Of a stretch of DNA of 64,000 nucleotides, positions 10,235-23,079 are shown in pieces (position 1 is the stretch's first letter; each line of letters opens with the position of its first letter). A program made the translations under genes and the position numbers. Under the pieces are notes generated by a model, which worked only from the letters and a program-made list of their open reading frames with translations, was not told the DNA's origin and did not search any database. Origin of the DNA: Pocillopora verrucosa (taxonomy: Eukaryota > Cnidaria > Anthozoa > Scleractinia > Pocilloporidae); contig NC_089313.1 in assembly GCF_036669915.1 (NCBI RefSeq), positions 13,628,940-13,692,939 on the forward strand, in the 5' to 3' direction.

Positions 10235-13200
10235 TCTACTCAAGTTCATGTGTTCGCTTCGTTTTACTTCCCTTATTTCGTTGTAAGTCCAGACTTACAA
10301 GAGATATATTTTGAGAGTGTTGTGCTACCGGCTACTTGTTTTTACAGAGGAGATAGACCTCAGTAAGGAAAATTCCACCCATTTCTATAGCAGTAAGTCA
10401 AGACAAATCTCTTTCCCAAAGTCTTCCTCCGCTGAGACTTCGTTTCGTTCTAGACGAATTCAAAAGGTCCGGAAACGAGAATAAATCACAACAATATTAC
10501 CGTTTGTTAGCTGCGCCATATTCGTTGTATCGTACCTTGTCGTTAGGCATGTATAAACCAACCTTGCTTGAACAAGTACAGGAGAACTAGAAGAAATTTC
10601 TCTGTATATAGCCGGCTCACAGTCATCACCTTACCTTACATCTTAATTGTGCATTCGAACAATGACTGTAAAATTCAAGAAAAAGACTAAGCTTTTTTAG
10701 TAGTCGGAAATCTACACTTCTGTGTTTTCTGGAAGATGAGACAAGCCCAAGTTTGTAAAAATAGCCGGCACTGAAGTCTTCCTTACATGGTAAGGAATGT
10801 CTTTTGTTTGAGGTGATTCCTTACTATCGCAACGCACATCCTGTTCTCCGCATAACAGTGGTCGCAAACGGCTGAACTCAGGACTCTCGCTCCGAAAAGT
10901 ATGGTATAGCCTACTTAAGTCGAAGAAATTTCTGATTACTCCTAAACAATCTCCGTGACTCATCTTTTCCTTTTTCATTAAACACTTGAGAGGAAAAACT
11001 GTAGGGAAATAAAGATAATGTGGAATTTAAATAATTGCGCGACCTTAACTTTTAGGGGAGTGCAGGAACACCATGCAATCAAACCGTAAAAACTAACATA
11101 AGACCCCATTTTTATTTAAATATTAAAGGAGAAATGTAGTCCACAAACCGTATAACTTTTATGTCAATCATTAAATAGAGTATGGAAATTATGTTAAGCC
11201 TGGTTTTCACTAACGAAACAAGCACAGGCACAAGCAAACACAACAGCTTATATATCACTGTGAAAACGGCTTTGACATAACCATAAAGACAAGCACTAAA
11301 AGGAGAGTCAGAATTTTTCCTTTTTCTTGCGTTAGAGCTTGTGCTTGTCGACGTTCGTTTTACCTTAAGCATGTGTTTGTGCTTACGTTTGTGCTTTCTT
11401 CGCCGTAAAAACCAGGCTTTACTGATCACGGTTTGAGACTCTAACAACTCATCTTACCTATTCAAACTTGTCTTTGAAATGTGCTAACTTTCGACTTTGG
11501 AGGCCGCCATTATGAATCCTGCCTAGCAACCTGGCCCCTTACCTGTAACATAAGCAAGTCTCACTCCTCTTTCTTCCATCTCTTGGCGTTTGATCGAAAC
11601 AATTAATCACAACAATTGAAGTCATTTTTGACTCAAATAAGGATTTTATTTTTGCTCACCACTGCTATGCGTGCGCGGCTAGCTAATACTGAGTTGTGGT
11701 TTAGATGGTACCGTCCAAAGTCGATTTTCAACATATTTGGAAACAATTTTTTAACGGTTTGGTTACTCTTCGGGATCTCAAATTTCTGACAGTGGATCAT
11801 TAAATTTATCGACGGGCCGTTGTCAAAGAAAGTTTTATCTTTATAGATTTTTATCAATGAAATATTTTACTTCTCCCAACTGCACGAAACAATTCGCTAC
11901 GATGTATTTTGGGTTCACGACATATATAAGTGGGAAAAGAAAAGATCTTTCGAAACTAGGTCCAGAGAATGAAAGCCTTCGACACACGTAAAATCACTCC
12001 TAGAATATTTTTAAATGATTGCTTTCAAAATTAGAGCACACTTTTTGATTTGATTGCACTAGATTTCAGAATTAGTTTGCTTGTTTCCTTTTCCACAGTG
12101 TTAACATCGTGAAATGTTGCTACATGCATGTGCAGTAGAAGAAGCTGAGTAAATGAATATTTCTACCAGTCGGTACGAATTACAGATGCAAGACATGAAT
12201 GCTTGACATCAGGGGCGTAAGATGCTTAACAGGCATGCGCAATAGGCACTACTTTAGCGAAGCTCTCTTCAAATCCTTGATGATTATCCCTCCCGTTTGG
12301 ATATAAACACACGACCAATTAGGACGTTAAATCTAAAAAAAACTTTAAAAAGATATTCGAAACTTCTAGTTTATGTAAATATCTGTTTCAGCGCCATTAG
12401 CCAGATAAGTTGAATGATGTGATACGCGTACGGCTCGGCCTCGCACGTTGGTTGTCATTGTAAGAAGATGAACACCCACCAAGATGATACAATCAATACA
12501 ACTTAAGAATCTTCTTTACCCTTCATTTTCCTTTTAGACTTGCACAGGATGGAAGGCGTCTGGCTCGTTGCTTTTTCTCAAATTTTATCTTTATCTAAAT
12601 AGTTTTCATTTGGTACTTAACTTCGACAGACTATTTTGTGTTGCCACCGGAAACTCGATGCCTTAACTCATCACATCTCATACCTTATGATGATCTTAAA
12701 TGGCAAGGTAAATGTTAGGTATATTACGAAATATCTTCGGCACCGATCACACAAGGAACTTTCACTTTTTTGTCTTTTCATCACTTGCGTTTGTTTAACT
12801 GCGCACTCGATCATATCTTTATCGCATGCTAGACTGCGCAATATAAGAAATAAACATTATTATTGTTATTATTATTTAACTAGTTTTCTAGTCAAACGGC
12901 TTTTCTCTTGACCAACGCATTTAATAACAGCTTTCATCAACACTATCGTAATTTTCCTAGCATCAAAGGCTGCACGCTTAACAACAGCATACTATTTTCA
13001 ATTGCCATGTACATTGGGCTTCGCGACTATGTCGAAAGTTGATATCAGATTTCTGCTGTTTGTTACATAATTCACAGAGATTTGTTAAATACACCGTTAA
13101 AAAAAGGAAAAAATATTGCACCTGTCTCTATCGTGTGATTCTCAATGCGAAACAAAAGAGTAGAATTTTTTTTTTTTTTTTGGTCTGGAGCCTCCCAGGA

Positions 13201-13269
13201 AATGACATAAAAACTCTCTAATCGACTGTTCATAAGATATCTTGGGTTTTGTTTTGAAACAAAAAAAGT
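10235..13269. other. Intergenic between GPCR genes
   Basis: No gene recognised. It contains the miniature element at 11196-11420, a short ATT-rich stretch near 12855-12880, and otherwise AT-rich DNA. The 3' end of the minus-strand receptor lies at the right edge. Confidence 0.5.
11196..11420. mobile_element. Miniature TIR element (AAGCCTGGTTTT ends)
   Basis: The left end reads AAGCCTGGTTTTCACTAACG and the right end is the reverse complement of AAAGCCTGGTTTTTACGGCG. Inside both ends are repeats of a GCACAAGC/GCTTGTGC type in opposite orientations. There is no coding capacity. It resembles a non-autonomous DNA transposon; the target site is unclear (TTAA/TAAA flanks). Confidence 0.6.
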
Positions 13270-14313
13270 CTAACTCAACTCTAATGCTTCATTAACGCGA
13301 CCTACACTGACATCATCTGATTCTGATTTCACGCCTAAATCCGTTGTCCTAGTTATTTTGTCAGAGCTGTCAACACGGAAACGTAGGGAAGCCTCAGATG
13401 TGGAGATCCTCTTCCAAAAACAAACGCTCCTTTCTATAGGCTTTTGAAGACCCAGTACACGGATAAACGCCCTTCGGAACGTCTTAACCCGCCAGGCATA
13501 TATTAGCGGATTTATCCCGCTACTGAAATAAACAAGCGAAAGAGTAATATCCCGAGCAAGATGAAATTTAGCGGTTCTGCAGTTAGGACATTGAACAATG
13601 GCGAAGTCTATGATCAAAAAAGGAATCCATAGACTCAGAAATACGACAAGGACCAGCAAAACTGTTCGTGTCGCCGCTCTTTCTGTACGCAGAGCGTTAC
13701 TGAGAGCCAGACTTTTCCCCTGTTCCAGATGCTTTAACGAAATTGTATGGCGATGTAGCGTGCGGTATACCAGAAAATAAGCCAGAAGGAAGACTATAGT
13801 AGGGATAATGCAACCGCAAACATACAAATACAGCTGAAATGCTTTTTCTCTCCATCCAAGAACGAGAAGCATGGGATAGTGTATGGCTGTTACCCACATA
13901 ACACCAATACTTATCAACACGCTCCGTTTGTTAACGATGCTCTGCGTTTGAAAGGGCTGCTTCACGGCAAAATAGCGGATTATAGAGAGCGCTGTGATGT
14001 TCAGTAAAGAACACGATGCGGAGATGATAGCGAACAAATAATGAATGAAATATATAAGGCTGTGACTATTCCAGTAAGTTACCACCATCAGAGGTTCTGA
14101 AATAACGCCCATGATAAGATCAGCGATTCCCAAATTGAGAATATAGTAATTCTGCACAGTCCTTAGTTCACCGAAGGGATCTTTATAAAATGCCACACAG
14201 AGAAGCAAATTCGCGAAGACCGTGAACGACGATACGATGGCATAAACTATCATCACCGTCAAACTAGTGTTGACCCAGTACTTGTCAAAAAAGACCGTGT
14301 ATGAGGAAGACAT
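13270..14313 (-). CDS. Intronless class A GPCR, MECA-like (347 aa)
   Basis: A single-exon seven-helix receptor; its ATG at 14313 aligns with that of the neighbour at 18570. Landmarks: N15-T-S sequon, AN in TM1 in place of GN, ADLIMG with Asp65 (TM2), IRY at 112-114 at the end of TM3 (the DRY acid lost to Ile), LWIP around 228-231 (TM6), CPNC in loop 3 (242-245), and NPLIY at 268-272 (TM7). There is no TM3-top Cys, and loop 2 is short. A C-tail of about 70 residues is rich in Ser and acids. Nearly colinear with the receptor at 17509-18570 over the first 280 residues, so the two are a recent tandem duplicate pair. G-protein coupling and ligand are not deducible. Confidence 0.92.
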   Translation of the reverse strand: MSSSYTVFFDKYWVNTSLTVMIVYAIVSSFTVFANLLLCVAFYKDPFGELRTVQNYYILNLGIADLIMGVISEPLMVVTYWNSHSLIYFIHYLFAIISASCSLLNITALSIIRYFAVKQPFQTQSIVNKRSVLISIGVMWVTAIHYPMLLVLGWREKAFQLYLYVCGCIIPTIVFLLAYFLVYRTLHRHTISLKHLEQGKSLALSNALRTERAATRTVLLVLVVFLSLWIPFLIIDFAIVQCPNCRTAKFHLARDITLSLVYFSSGINPLIYAWRVKTFRRAFIRVLGLQKPIERSVCFWKRISTSEASLRFRVDSSDKITRTTDLGVKSESDDVSVGRVNEALELS

Positions 14314-15416
14314 GTCTTGCGATCTTGCCGCAATTTCGTTAATACAGAAAATTGTTACCCTTCGGAAAATCTTTCCTTGCTTTCTGACTCAATAAAAAAA
14401 CATCAAAGGACGGCTTCGATCCAAAAGTTATTTTCCAGTGATTCAGCTTCACCTTTTCCGGTATATTTTATGCTCTGCTCGCCAGGAAGTTATCGGCAAA
14501 GATTCTCAGAAACCCACAAGTCACAATAAAATCTTTGAAGCTCTTCTATTCGCTCTTATCACAGCATTTATCCACCTAAAAACTTGTTTCAAAAAATGCG
14601 TCCTGCTGGGTTACCTTCTCAAAAAAGAGGGGACTGCAATTTTTTTTTGGAACCGACCTCACGTATTGCTTGTTAAAATGATATTTTGCGGGGTGTTGGT
14701 TTTACTCATATTCTTTAGAAAATTGGGAGGAATTAAACACCAATTTGCTCTATTTTTAATTGTTTTTCGAGAGTCTTCCATGGGAAATTAGAAAATGCTT
14801 TTAAGGGGCAGCACATTAAGTTTCGCTGAAATGGAATCACGTTTTGTTTTCTAAATATGGCGGATGACTTTACCCCCTCGATGTAAATTTGCATGCGAAC
14901 AAGACAAATTTGTTTAAAGAAGATAGTTTAGTCGATGATGTTCTTTCGTAACTCTCGTAATTGTCCGGCCAACTTATTGAAATGCCGTTGACAGGGAATT
15001 GTTCACAACTCAGACTTGAGATTCACTGGTGCAGTCACCGAAATGAACATTCTTCAGTGGTGAGGTTGGTTTAATCTCAGCGAAAATGCTCACAGCATTT
15101 TTAAACTAATTTGACTACCGCCAGACTTGAAGGCGTCGTTTTCTTCTAGTAAATCAAAATATTCAAATTATCGCCAATAAATGGTCAAAATACGACTCTA
15201 GATTAATGCATGAGTCATCACCGCCTTTTGTAAAAAAGGCTAGTGTTTTAACCAGCTGCTGCGTCATTAAGAAAGAAAACATTAAGAGTCTGACTGCCAT
15301 CCACTGGCTGACCAGGCCTCTTTGTTGTACTCGCCACACAATCAGTTAAAACGGCTTTATAAACAATATGCAGCATGAGTCTCCGTTACCTCGGTCAAAG
15401 CCCAGCCAGTTGCTTT

Positions 15417-15458
15417 TTATTATCATTGCTATTATTATTATCATTATTATTATTATTT
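15417..15458. repeat. Imperfect ATT microsatellite
   Basis: Runs of ATT/ATC triplets are seen directly in this stretch. Confidence 0.8.
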
Positions 15459-16322
15459 GTGCTGGCTGATGAATGATTGAAATGAACAGAAATTGTAACA
15501 TCATATCACGACGTTAGCGGGCTGTTTGGCAGCTTGTGTTCAATGTTAATTATTTATCGCCTGAAAGAAGGGGAAGGTGTATGGAGGATTTTGTTGCGTT
15601 ACGATAAACTTTACTACCTGATCCCCCTAGATGGCTCTGCCAAGTTCTATATATATGACTCCCCCCCTGTCATTGGTAGTAATTGGCACTCAATTTTCTA
15701 CAGTTCCCTCCTCACACTCTCTCGACGACGACAGATCCCCCCCCCCTTCGTGCCTACGAAAAAACCATGTAAACCCCCTCCCCCAAGATCCTCCACCCAC
15801 TCCTCCCCTGACGAAAATGATGAACGGTGCGTGGTAAATGGGCTGAATGTCCGCTGAGGGCCTAGGGATGACTGATCACAACTTGTCCGAGAAGCTGGTT
15901 GCGTGTCAGTTATAGCCGAAGAACCTCGTTTCTCGCTATCAAATTATCAAATTAAATGAATATTCTTGTCTGAGTTTAAGGAGATAGGGGGTGATAAAAT
16001 AAAAATTCTGCCTGTTTCTGGGTCATTCTACAGCAATTTGAGCAACTGTTAGAAATGTCAGGTTATGTCATTTATGGCATGATTCTTAAGCTGGTTAGGT
16101 AACGTAAACAGAGTTCCATTTCCCCGAGATCTTTGTGGCGTTTATAGTTTCACTTGTCGAATGGTTGGTCAGTCGATGATTAAAAAGAGTTTTTTTCGGG
16201 CTTGATGCCCTTCGTTGTTTGAAATAAGAGTTATAAAAGTATGATATCCACGGTGAAAATAAGTTTGTACTCGTTGGCGAAATTGAAATTCAAAAAAGTT
16301 ATATTTAAGCTTTGGTTGTGAC

Positions 16323-16535
16323 CTTAACCTTTTCCTCTGTAACATCAGTGGGCAAATTCTCCCTACTGTTCCCTATACATTTCCCAGGGTGCTGAAAAGG
16401 AAAATGTTTTCAACAGTTTAGAATTTCTTTAGTTGGTGATCATTTCCTTTATTCCCATGACTTTAATGTGTGATTCCGGGGATGAAATTGTAAGGAGAAA
16501 TTAGATACTAGTCATTCTTGGGGGTTAGGGAGTTA
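16323..16535. repeat. Miniature repeat, CCCTAACGTCAG type (family M2)
   Basis: Shares a layout with the stretches at 22884-23079, 26243-26426 and 54730-54955: a CTTAACC-like start, an early block ending in a short AAGGAGAATTT-like or related motif, a middle block reading CATTCC(C/T)TTTATTCTCGTGAC or close to it, GGGGATGA and AAGGAGAAATTA blocks, and a GGTTAGGGAGTTAA-like end. About 200 bp, non-coding; probably a miniature inverted-repeat element. Confidence 0.55.
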
Positions 16536-17508
16536 ATAGCTTGACTTAATGCTTGGCGCCATGGTGATGTAATGATAGGTCGAACTAAGGTCAGTTGCGC
16601 AACAAGAAATAGAAACGACAGAGAAGCCTGAATTGCTGGTTTTGTGGCGCTGAGATTTTGGTTATTAGGAGTGATACTTCTTTTGTCAAACTTGGCAGCA
16701 GTCTGAGGTGTCGGAGTGTTACCGAAAAGCTTCTTGCGTAAACGCTCTAAAGACCCAATAAGCAGAATCTCCAAAGAACACAGTAACGCGCCGGGTTTCT
16801 CGAGGCTTTTCTTCGTTGAATAGGCTGAACAATTCCGTATTCTTTATAGCAATTTATCACCGTTATTAATTTATGGTTGATCTGGCCAACCAATTATTTC
16901 TCATGCTAGCCGACGCATCACACGGTTTCTTTAGAAAATGATCATCTGGTCCAGTAAATCATGGACTGAAGAAAGACGTTACGAAGAGTGCGACAACTCT
17001 TTTGAGCAGACAATCGTTGACAGCTTTCTGTCTCAAGGCAGGAAATAATAAACTGTAATGTCTGCAATGCTAATGTAAAGTAATTGATCGACTTAATGTA
17101 CGAGTGCACCTCACTCGTTTCGTTTTAATTGTATACGCGTTTTCCTCTAAAAATGAAAGGTATGCTTTTCGCTTTTATTATATAACACATTCAGAGGTTA
17201 CAATATTCCTTGATGGATCAATTTTTGTTCATTTTCTATGGCTAGAAACTGATGTTTTTCCCTCTGAAGAAATGCAGTCAACTTAAGGTCTCATATTACA
17301 CTACATGGTCTCTTTTCCAAGACAGCTTCTTTCCTCTGGATTTCCCCAAGATGGCTTTGGTTTGTGAAGAGAAAGAAAGCATCTCTGAACTCTGAACTCT
17401 AAACATAATGATTTGAGCTTTTTTTAGGTCAAAATTTTCGGAGATACCCAAGAAGTGACTGCTCAACAAAAAGCATATATTTCGCAAGGGCCCACATGTT
17501 CAAAAGTA

Positions 17509-18570
17509 TTATTCGCTTGGGTCTATTTCTTGAGTTATTTGACCACTTATGGAGTCTATATCTTCTAACTTTAAACTTGGACTGTTTATTTCCAAACGTC
17601 CTTCTCTCTTAATTCTGATGAAACTAACGGTCGTTGACTGATAATTACGATTGGTGTTGGGAAGTCTATTCCACAATGTATCGTGCGAGGAAAATGGTTT
17701 CGTTATGCCCAGTACACGCAGAAAAGCTCTCCTGAACGTATTCACCCGCCACGCGTAAATTACGGGATTTATCCCACTGCTGAAATAAACCAGCGAGAGG
17801 GTAACATCTCTCGCAAGATGAAACTGTTCGTCTCTGCAAGTTATGCAATGAACGATAATAAAGTCTATGATCAAAAAAGGAATCCACATGCTTAAAAAAG
17901 CCACAAGAACTATCAAAACTGTTCGCGTTGCTGCTTTTTCGGTACGGAGAGCGTTGCTAAGAGCCAAACTTTTTCCCTCTCCGAGCTGCTTCAGCGAGAT
18001 ACTGTGACGACGCAGTGTCTTGTATACCAGAAAATAAGCCCCGGTAAAAATTATAGTGGGAATGATACTAGCAAAAACATACAAATAAAGCTGAAACATG
18101 TTATTCCTCCATCCAAGCAAGAGTAATATGGGATAATGAAAAGCTGTTACCCACATAAAGCCGATTCCAATCATCACGCTACGCTCACTAACAATACTTT
18201 GCGTCTGAAAGGGCTGCTTTACAGCATAGTAACGGACTATAGACAGCGCCGTGATGTTCATTAGAGAGCAAGTGCCAGCAAGAACGGCGAACAGGTAATG
18301 AATGAAGTATATCAGGTTGTTATCATACCAATACGTGACCACTAACAATGGCTCTGAAATGACGCCCATAACAAGATCTGCGATAGCCAGATTTAGAATA
18401 AAGTAGTTTTGAGCTGTTCTCAATTCGCCGAAGGGATCTTTCCAGAAGGCCACACAAAGAAGCAGATTAGCAAAGATAGTGAACGCGGAAACGACGGCGT
18501 ACACGATTATACTAGGAAGACTTGTTTTGAACCAGTAGTCGTCGAAAAATACTGTGTACGATGAAGACAT
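17509..18570 (-). CDS. Intronless class A GPCR, MECA-like (353 aa)
   Basis: Single-exon seven-helix receptor beginning MSSSYTVFFDDYW. Landmarks: AN in TM1, ADLVMG with Asp65 (TM2), VRY at 112-114 (DRY acid replaced by Val), MWIP around 228-231 (TM6), CITC in loop 3 (242-245), and NPVIY in TM7. It lacks the TM3-top Cys and has a very short loop 2 (the GWRNNMFQ region). The C-tail of about 75 residues is rich in Ser, Asn and acids. Same strand and nearly same residue numbering as the gene at 13270-14313, from which it differs by scattered substitutions; the pair arose by tandem duplication. Plasma-membrane receptor with unknown ligand. Confidence 0.92.
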   Translation of the reverse strand: MSSSYTVFFDDYWFKTSLPSIIVYAVVSAFTIFANLLLCVAFWKDPFGELRTAQNYFILNLAIADLVMGVISEPLLVVTYWYDNNLIYFIHYLFAVLAGTCSLMNITALSIVRYYAVKQPFQTQSIVSERSVMIGIGFMWVTAFHYPILLLLGWRNNMFQLYLYVFASIIPTIIFTGAYFLVYKTLRRHSISLKQLGEGKSLALSNALRTEKAATRTVLIVLVAFLSMWIPFLIIDFIIVHCITCRDEQFHLARDVTLSLVYFSSGINPVIYAWRVNTFRRAFLRVLGITKPFSSHDTLWNRLPNTNRNYQSTTVSFIRIKREGRLEINSPSLKLEDIDSISGQITQEIDPSE

Positions 18571-19439
18571 TTTCTGTCAAACTTTAAAAATGAAAGCACA
18601 TTATCACTGTAAAGTTAAACAGTTCAGGATTTTTTTTCTCTGGGCAAAACGGCCTTCTCTTTATCACCGTAAACTGAAGCATTTGTGCTTTACTCGGCGA
18701 ATTTGTGGCAAGCCGAAAACTTTCCGTAATTTATGCGCTCTCCCACAAAGTCAATCCAATTTACAAATTGTTTGTTTAGTTTGACATACTAGTTAGATCA
18801 TTCATTTACCTTTGGAACATTTTAATTAGGGATGATTGCAGTGTCTTTGGTAAGCAGTGAAAATTAATCAGTCGCAACTCTTTGCAGACTTCATTTTGTA
18901 ATTTCATTACCCGGGAAATGGTTTTTTGTGGAGAGAATTCTTTGTTACTCCTGCATTCGATCGCGAGTGCATGTTATTGTTTTAATAAAATACAGCTTAT
19001 CCTTTTTGGCATCTACAAAAGCTGTGGAGCAGGTGAATAGGAAGATTTAAATAACAAAAAGATGTTTTGAGTCTTAAGGTGTGAAATTATTTATTAATCG
19101 TTACATCCTGACACTTTCGGAGAAGGTTAACTGCGTTTAAATTAAAATACTGCAACAGCTGAATAAAGTAAAAACACATTAATCACATTTAGTTACATAG
19201 TGTATTCCTGTCTAATAAATATATAGTCAAAGCAGACTCCTCGAGCGATTGGTTTCACTTAACCAGCGTATGAAGCTATTCTCCTTGCTTTTTTGAACTG
19301 CTCAGCAGTATATCAGAAGGCTCCGTTTGAGCAAAAAAAAAACCCCTTCGTTTCCGTTCTGATTTTAGGCGATTTCTTGAGGGTAAAGCCTAGATAAGTG
19401 TACGGTAAGTGTTTCGTTTATTCTGTTTATTGCAGTCGA

Positions 19440-20100
19440 TTGTTTTTCTCAGAGTGTACGCCCGTCCAATGATCAATACGATCATTTACCCAGTCATCAT
19501 ATGCAAGCCTTGTCATAAAGAATGAAATCCACTCAGTTCGCGTGAATGTGTCTCAATACACACCTTACCACTACTCCGCCTAGCTGAATTAGTGCCAACA
19601 CTCATGATCAATCGCTCTATAACCACACATTTAAATCTATCATTCTCAAAAACTTTAAATTACTTCAAATTGATTCAGAGACTGACTCTATCTTTTCGCA
19701 ACCTCCACTAATTTCATTCAAACGCGACAATTCATGGGCAAAACTAGTCAGAACTTCATTACAAATTAACTAATGATCAACCTGGAACTTTCAAATGCCC
19801 CTGCGCACGATGCAAACCTTATCCTTTCATTCATAACGTAAAGGAAATGTTGGGACCCAAGAGATCTATTAAGACTGAGTGATCAATTCACGAACACCTC
19901 CGCCAATGTCATCTGTTGCATAACTTATACAAAAAGCTATACATTAGTAAAACAGAAAGACGATAGGGTGACCAATTCCAAGAACACCTTCGCGACGTAG
20001 AAAGGAACGATTAGGACGCATCCAAACTAGTCGCTAGTCATTTTAGTCTCCCTAATTATTCTAGGCTGCATATGGCATACGGTGACAAATTTTTATTGTC
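19440..20100 (+). pseudogene. Decayed GIY-YIG retroelement C-terminal tail
   Basis: Translated across frames, the stretch shows in order FKCPCARCKPYPFIHNVKEM, GPKRSIKTE, a SANVICCITYTK-like segment, KKLYISKTERR, GDQFQEHLRDVERND and DASKLVASHFSLPNYS. This is the pattern of the Cys-rich and GIY-YIG nuclease tail found in Penelope-like and related cnidarian retroelements. Several in-frame stops and frame changes show that it is dead. No reverse transcriptase domain was recognised upstream. Family call from memory of the motif. Confidence 0.65.
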
Positions 20101-22883
20101 AACTCAGTTGGTAAAACCTAATTATCTTATGCCAAAATTATAATTTTCGATGTTCAAAATTTATCATAATGATAAAAATTTTCAAAGCTAGAAGTAAATA
20201 TGGTTGAGGTAGAAAGCGCTGGAAATTTAAACTTATTATTTCAAAGAAATGTTTGTCTGATACTCTTGTTTACGTACACGGACGTTTGCCAGGAGCCTAC
20301 TACTTGGCTTCTGTGTTTGCTTAGAGCAAGAGTTACTGCTTTTTCGTCGCTCAACGACAAAGCCACGGGGAATAAGGGAATGCTGTTATTGTGTGTAAAC
20401 TAACTTTTTGCAAGATTTTTCCGTAACGCTGTCATTTTTCTACCCATGCTCCAGCAATATACAATACAAAACGAGCTTCAAGATTTACAAACGTCTATCG
20501 ATGCTGATCTAAAACCTAACGCCGTTTAACGCAGCACCCTTATCTGATAGATGGTTAGTGCCCAGGCCCTAAGCTCCAAGGGTCGGACTGACACTTTCAG
20601 CGTGAGGTTTCCTACAACAAGATCCTTTAAGCGTAACTGGACGCGTTTCTCAAAAGTCCTGGCAACTTAACAGACCTGAAGCCACTGAGGGGAGGAGCAA
20701 TGCTCGTCTTAGTTCAAAATCCAGTAATTTTTTTTTTCGTTTCCTGGTATTCTCACTGTATGAATTGAAATATTTTTATCTTCTCGATCTAGAGAGTGAG
20801 AAGGCCAATCCAAAAGCAGTTCTTCGGAATCAGAGACTGACAAAGCTTTCGGCGAGAAACGCACACTAACTTATAATAAAAGTCGCCGCGACCCATCTTA
20901 TCGCTGCGTCATGTGCGAATGGATAGAGCTCTAAGTGCCGTAGCGAGACCATTCTCTTATAGTCTGCCAACACGTGCGGGAAAAAAAATTGCCCAATTAT
21001 ATTATTTCCATCCTTTTTGTTATATATATCTCTCTCTCTTAGATCTATAAAATGAGTCGTAAAATGGTAAACATATAGTAACTGTAGTCTGCATGCATTA
21101 GTATATGCTAGAACATCGAATAGCGTCGAAGGAGCCCTCTGATTGGCTACTCCCTGGAAAACCTGTTCATCTCCGGGTAACTCGCGCCCAAATATATCGT
21201 AATCTTTGCAAGAATAATGATTTAAATTGTCTGGTTGTGCTCTACAATCTCACTGCTTTCATATACATATACTAAAGCCTATTCACCTCAGTGTGGGTGG
21301 CTAGTGATGGATAATTACCTTGCCACTTTACATATTCACCTTTAGCCACCTCCACTTTGGTCAATAGTTGTTTAATTTGTTGAAAGGTGTTGTATTTTTT
21401 TCTTAATTGAAATTTTAATAAAATTTTATCTAGGTAGGTGCGTTATTGAGCTATGACTTTTTCCTTCAAAGCTCGATGGGGGTTTGTATTGATTCTTCCG
21501 TTAAGTAACGGTTTTAATCCGTTCCCCCCCCCCTGAAAACCATGTGATTCCCCTTCCCACCCCCCCAACCGAAAAAAAAATCCTTCACTCCTCCAGGCGA
21601 TAAATAATGTTGGAACATCGTTTCAGTAGTTCTTCTAGCAATGAAGGCATAAATGATCACGGGTAGGCTAGACCATACCATGGGAGTCTCCCTTTCTTCA
21701 CTTAATGTCCTCCGGCAAAACGGTAATTTCATAAAAAGACGCTTCAAACGGCCCATGAAGAAGAAAAAATACCACAAATGAGTCGATTAACATTTGATTT
21801 AACTTTTTTGGGATATTCAGACCGAGATTTAATTTCGATATGCAAATTTCAGAGCTTTACTCATAACCCTCGTGAATTTTGTTCGTCTCATGTCGACAAT
21901 TATTAACCACGAACGCATTATGTGGTCTGCATATAAAAAGATGGTTAGAAATTCGGTAATCTTCAGATACACCTCGATTTGCAGTCCGTCTGGTAGCATT
22001 CAGACCTATTGATGTTGTTGTGGTTGTTTTCGGGCCATAGGTTCGAAATTTTTAAAGAAACTTTTGTATAATATGGTTAGTCATTTACCCAAATCAATTC
22101 TGGTCAGCTGAGGCGGATCCAGTTGAGGGGGGGGGCAGGGTTCGGGTGATTTGGTTTAACCCCCTTGACTGAAATGGGACACGTCTAAACACGTACGATT
22201 TCTGACGATAAACTTCAATAGACATGTTTGAAAAAAACCACAAAATAGAGATTGTTTCATCCCTTTAAACGCTGAAAAACTGAAAACCCTTTCGATCCCC
22301 TTTGGGACATTTCTTAAAACCTCCCTTCTCTAAATCCTACTTAGGCCCCAGGTTATTCAAACTCAAGGCTTGGCAAGGAAAGGAGGGGGGAGGGAGAGTT
22401 GGTCAATTTGCATAGGACCCCGTCATTGTTAAGAAAAAAAATTATATTTGTAATATGCTCCAGTGTGTCGTTTCTCGTTCAGCTGGCGGTTTCCTTGTGG
22501 GCGTACCAACTCATCTGACAGTTCCTTTATATTTTTAGTTGCCTAAAATGTTCCTATAATTATCATTTTTGTTGTTGTTATTTTTTTTGCAAGAAAACAC
22601 AACGGGATCATACTTACCAAGTATTTAAGTTAATTTTTCTCAGGGATTTCAAGTTTTTACATTTTGTGGGTGTCCAAGACATGCGTCCGATGTGAAAAAA
22701 AAAATATCCGCTTTCAGTATTTTAACACTGGTTGTGTGGGCGAAGGGAAGGAAAAAAAGAGCACTATTCTGCATGAAAATTTTTAAAGTAACAATATTCA
22801 CATTCACCCGGTCAACGCGAATGGAATTCAACAAAAACTTCCCTTTGCAGAGGCAAATCTGCAATTTATCATCAGCTCAGTGT

Positions 22884-23079
22884 CCTAACCCTTCATACCC
22901 TAACGTCAGAATGCACATTTTTCAGACTGTTCTCTCACATTTCCTAAGCTGATAAGGAGAATTTTGTTTTTCACAATCAAGACTTTCTTTAGTGGGTAAT
23001 CATTCCCTTTATTCTCGTGACATTAATGTGTAATTCAGGGGTGATACTGCAAGGAGAAATTACACGCTAGTTAAAAGGG
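22884..23079. repeat. Miniature repeat, family M2
   Basis: Contains CCCTAACGTCAG, AAGGAGAATTTT, a TTTATTCTCGTGACATTAAT block and AAGGAGAAATTACACGCTAG, matching the copies at 16323, 26243 and 54730. Confidence 0.6.

Larger units (their letters stand above)
14314..17508. other. Intergenic between GPCR genes
   Basis: No gene recognised. It holds an ATT microsatellite (15417-15458), C-rich low-complexity patches (15655-15800) and one copy of a miniature repeat (16323-16535). Confidence 0.5.

Noticed and set aside
15534-15857. 107-codon proline-rich frame
   Set aside because: Product of C-rich low-complexity DNA; similar C-rich strings occur near 21525.
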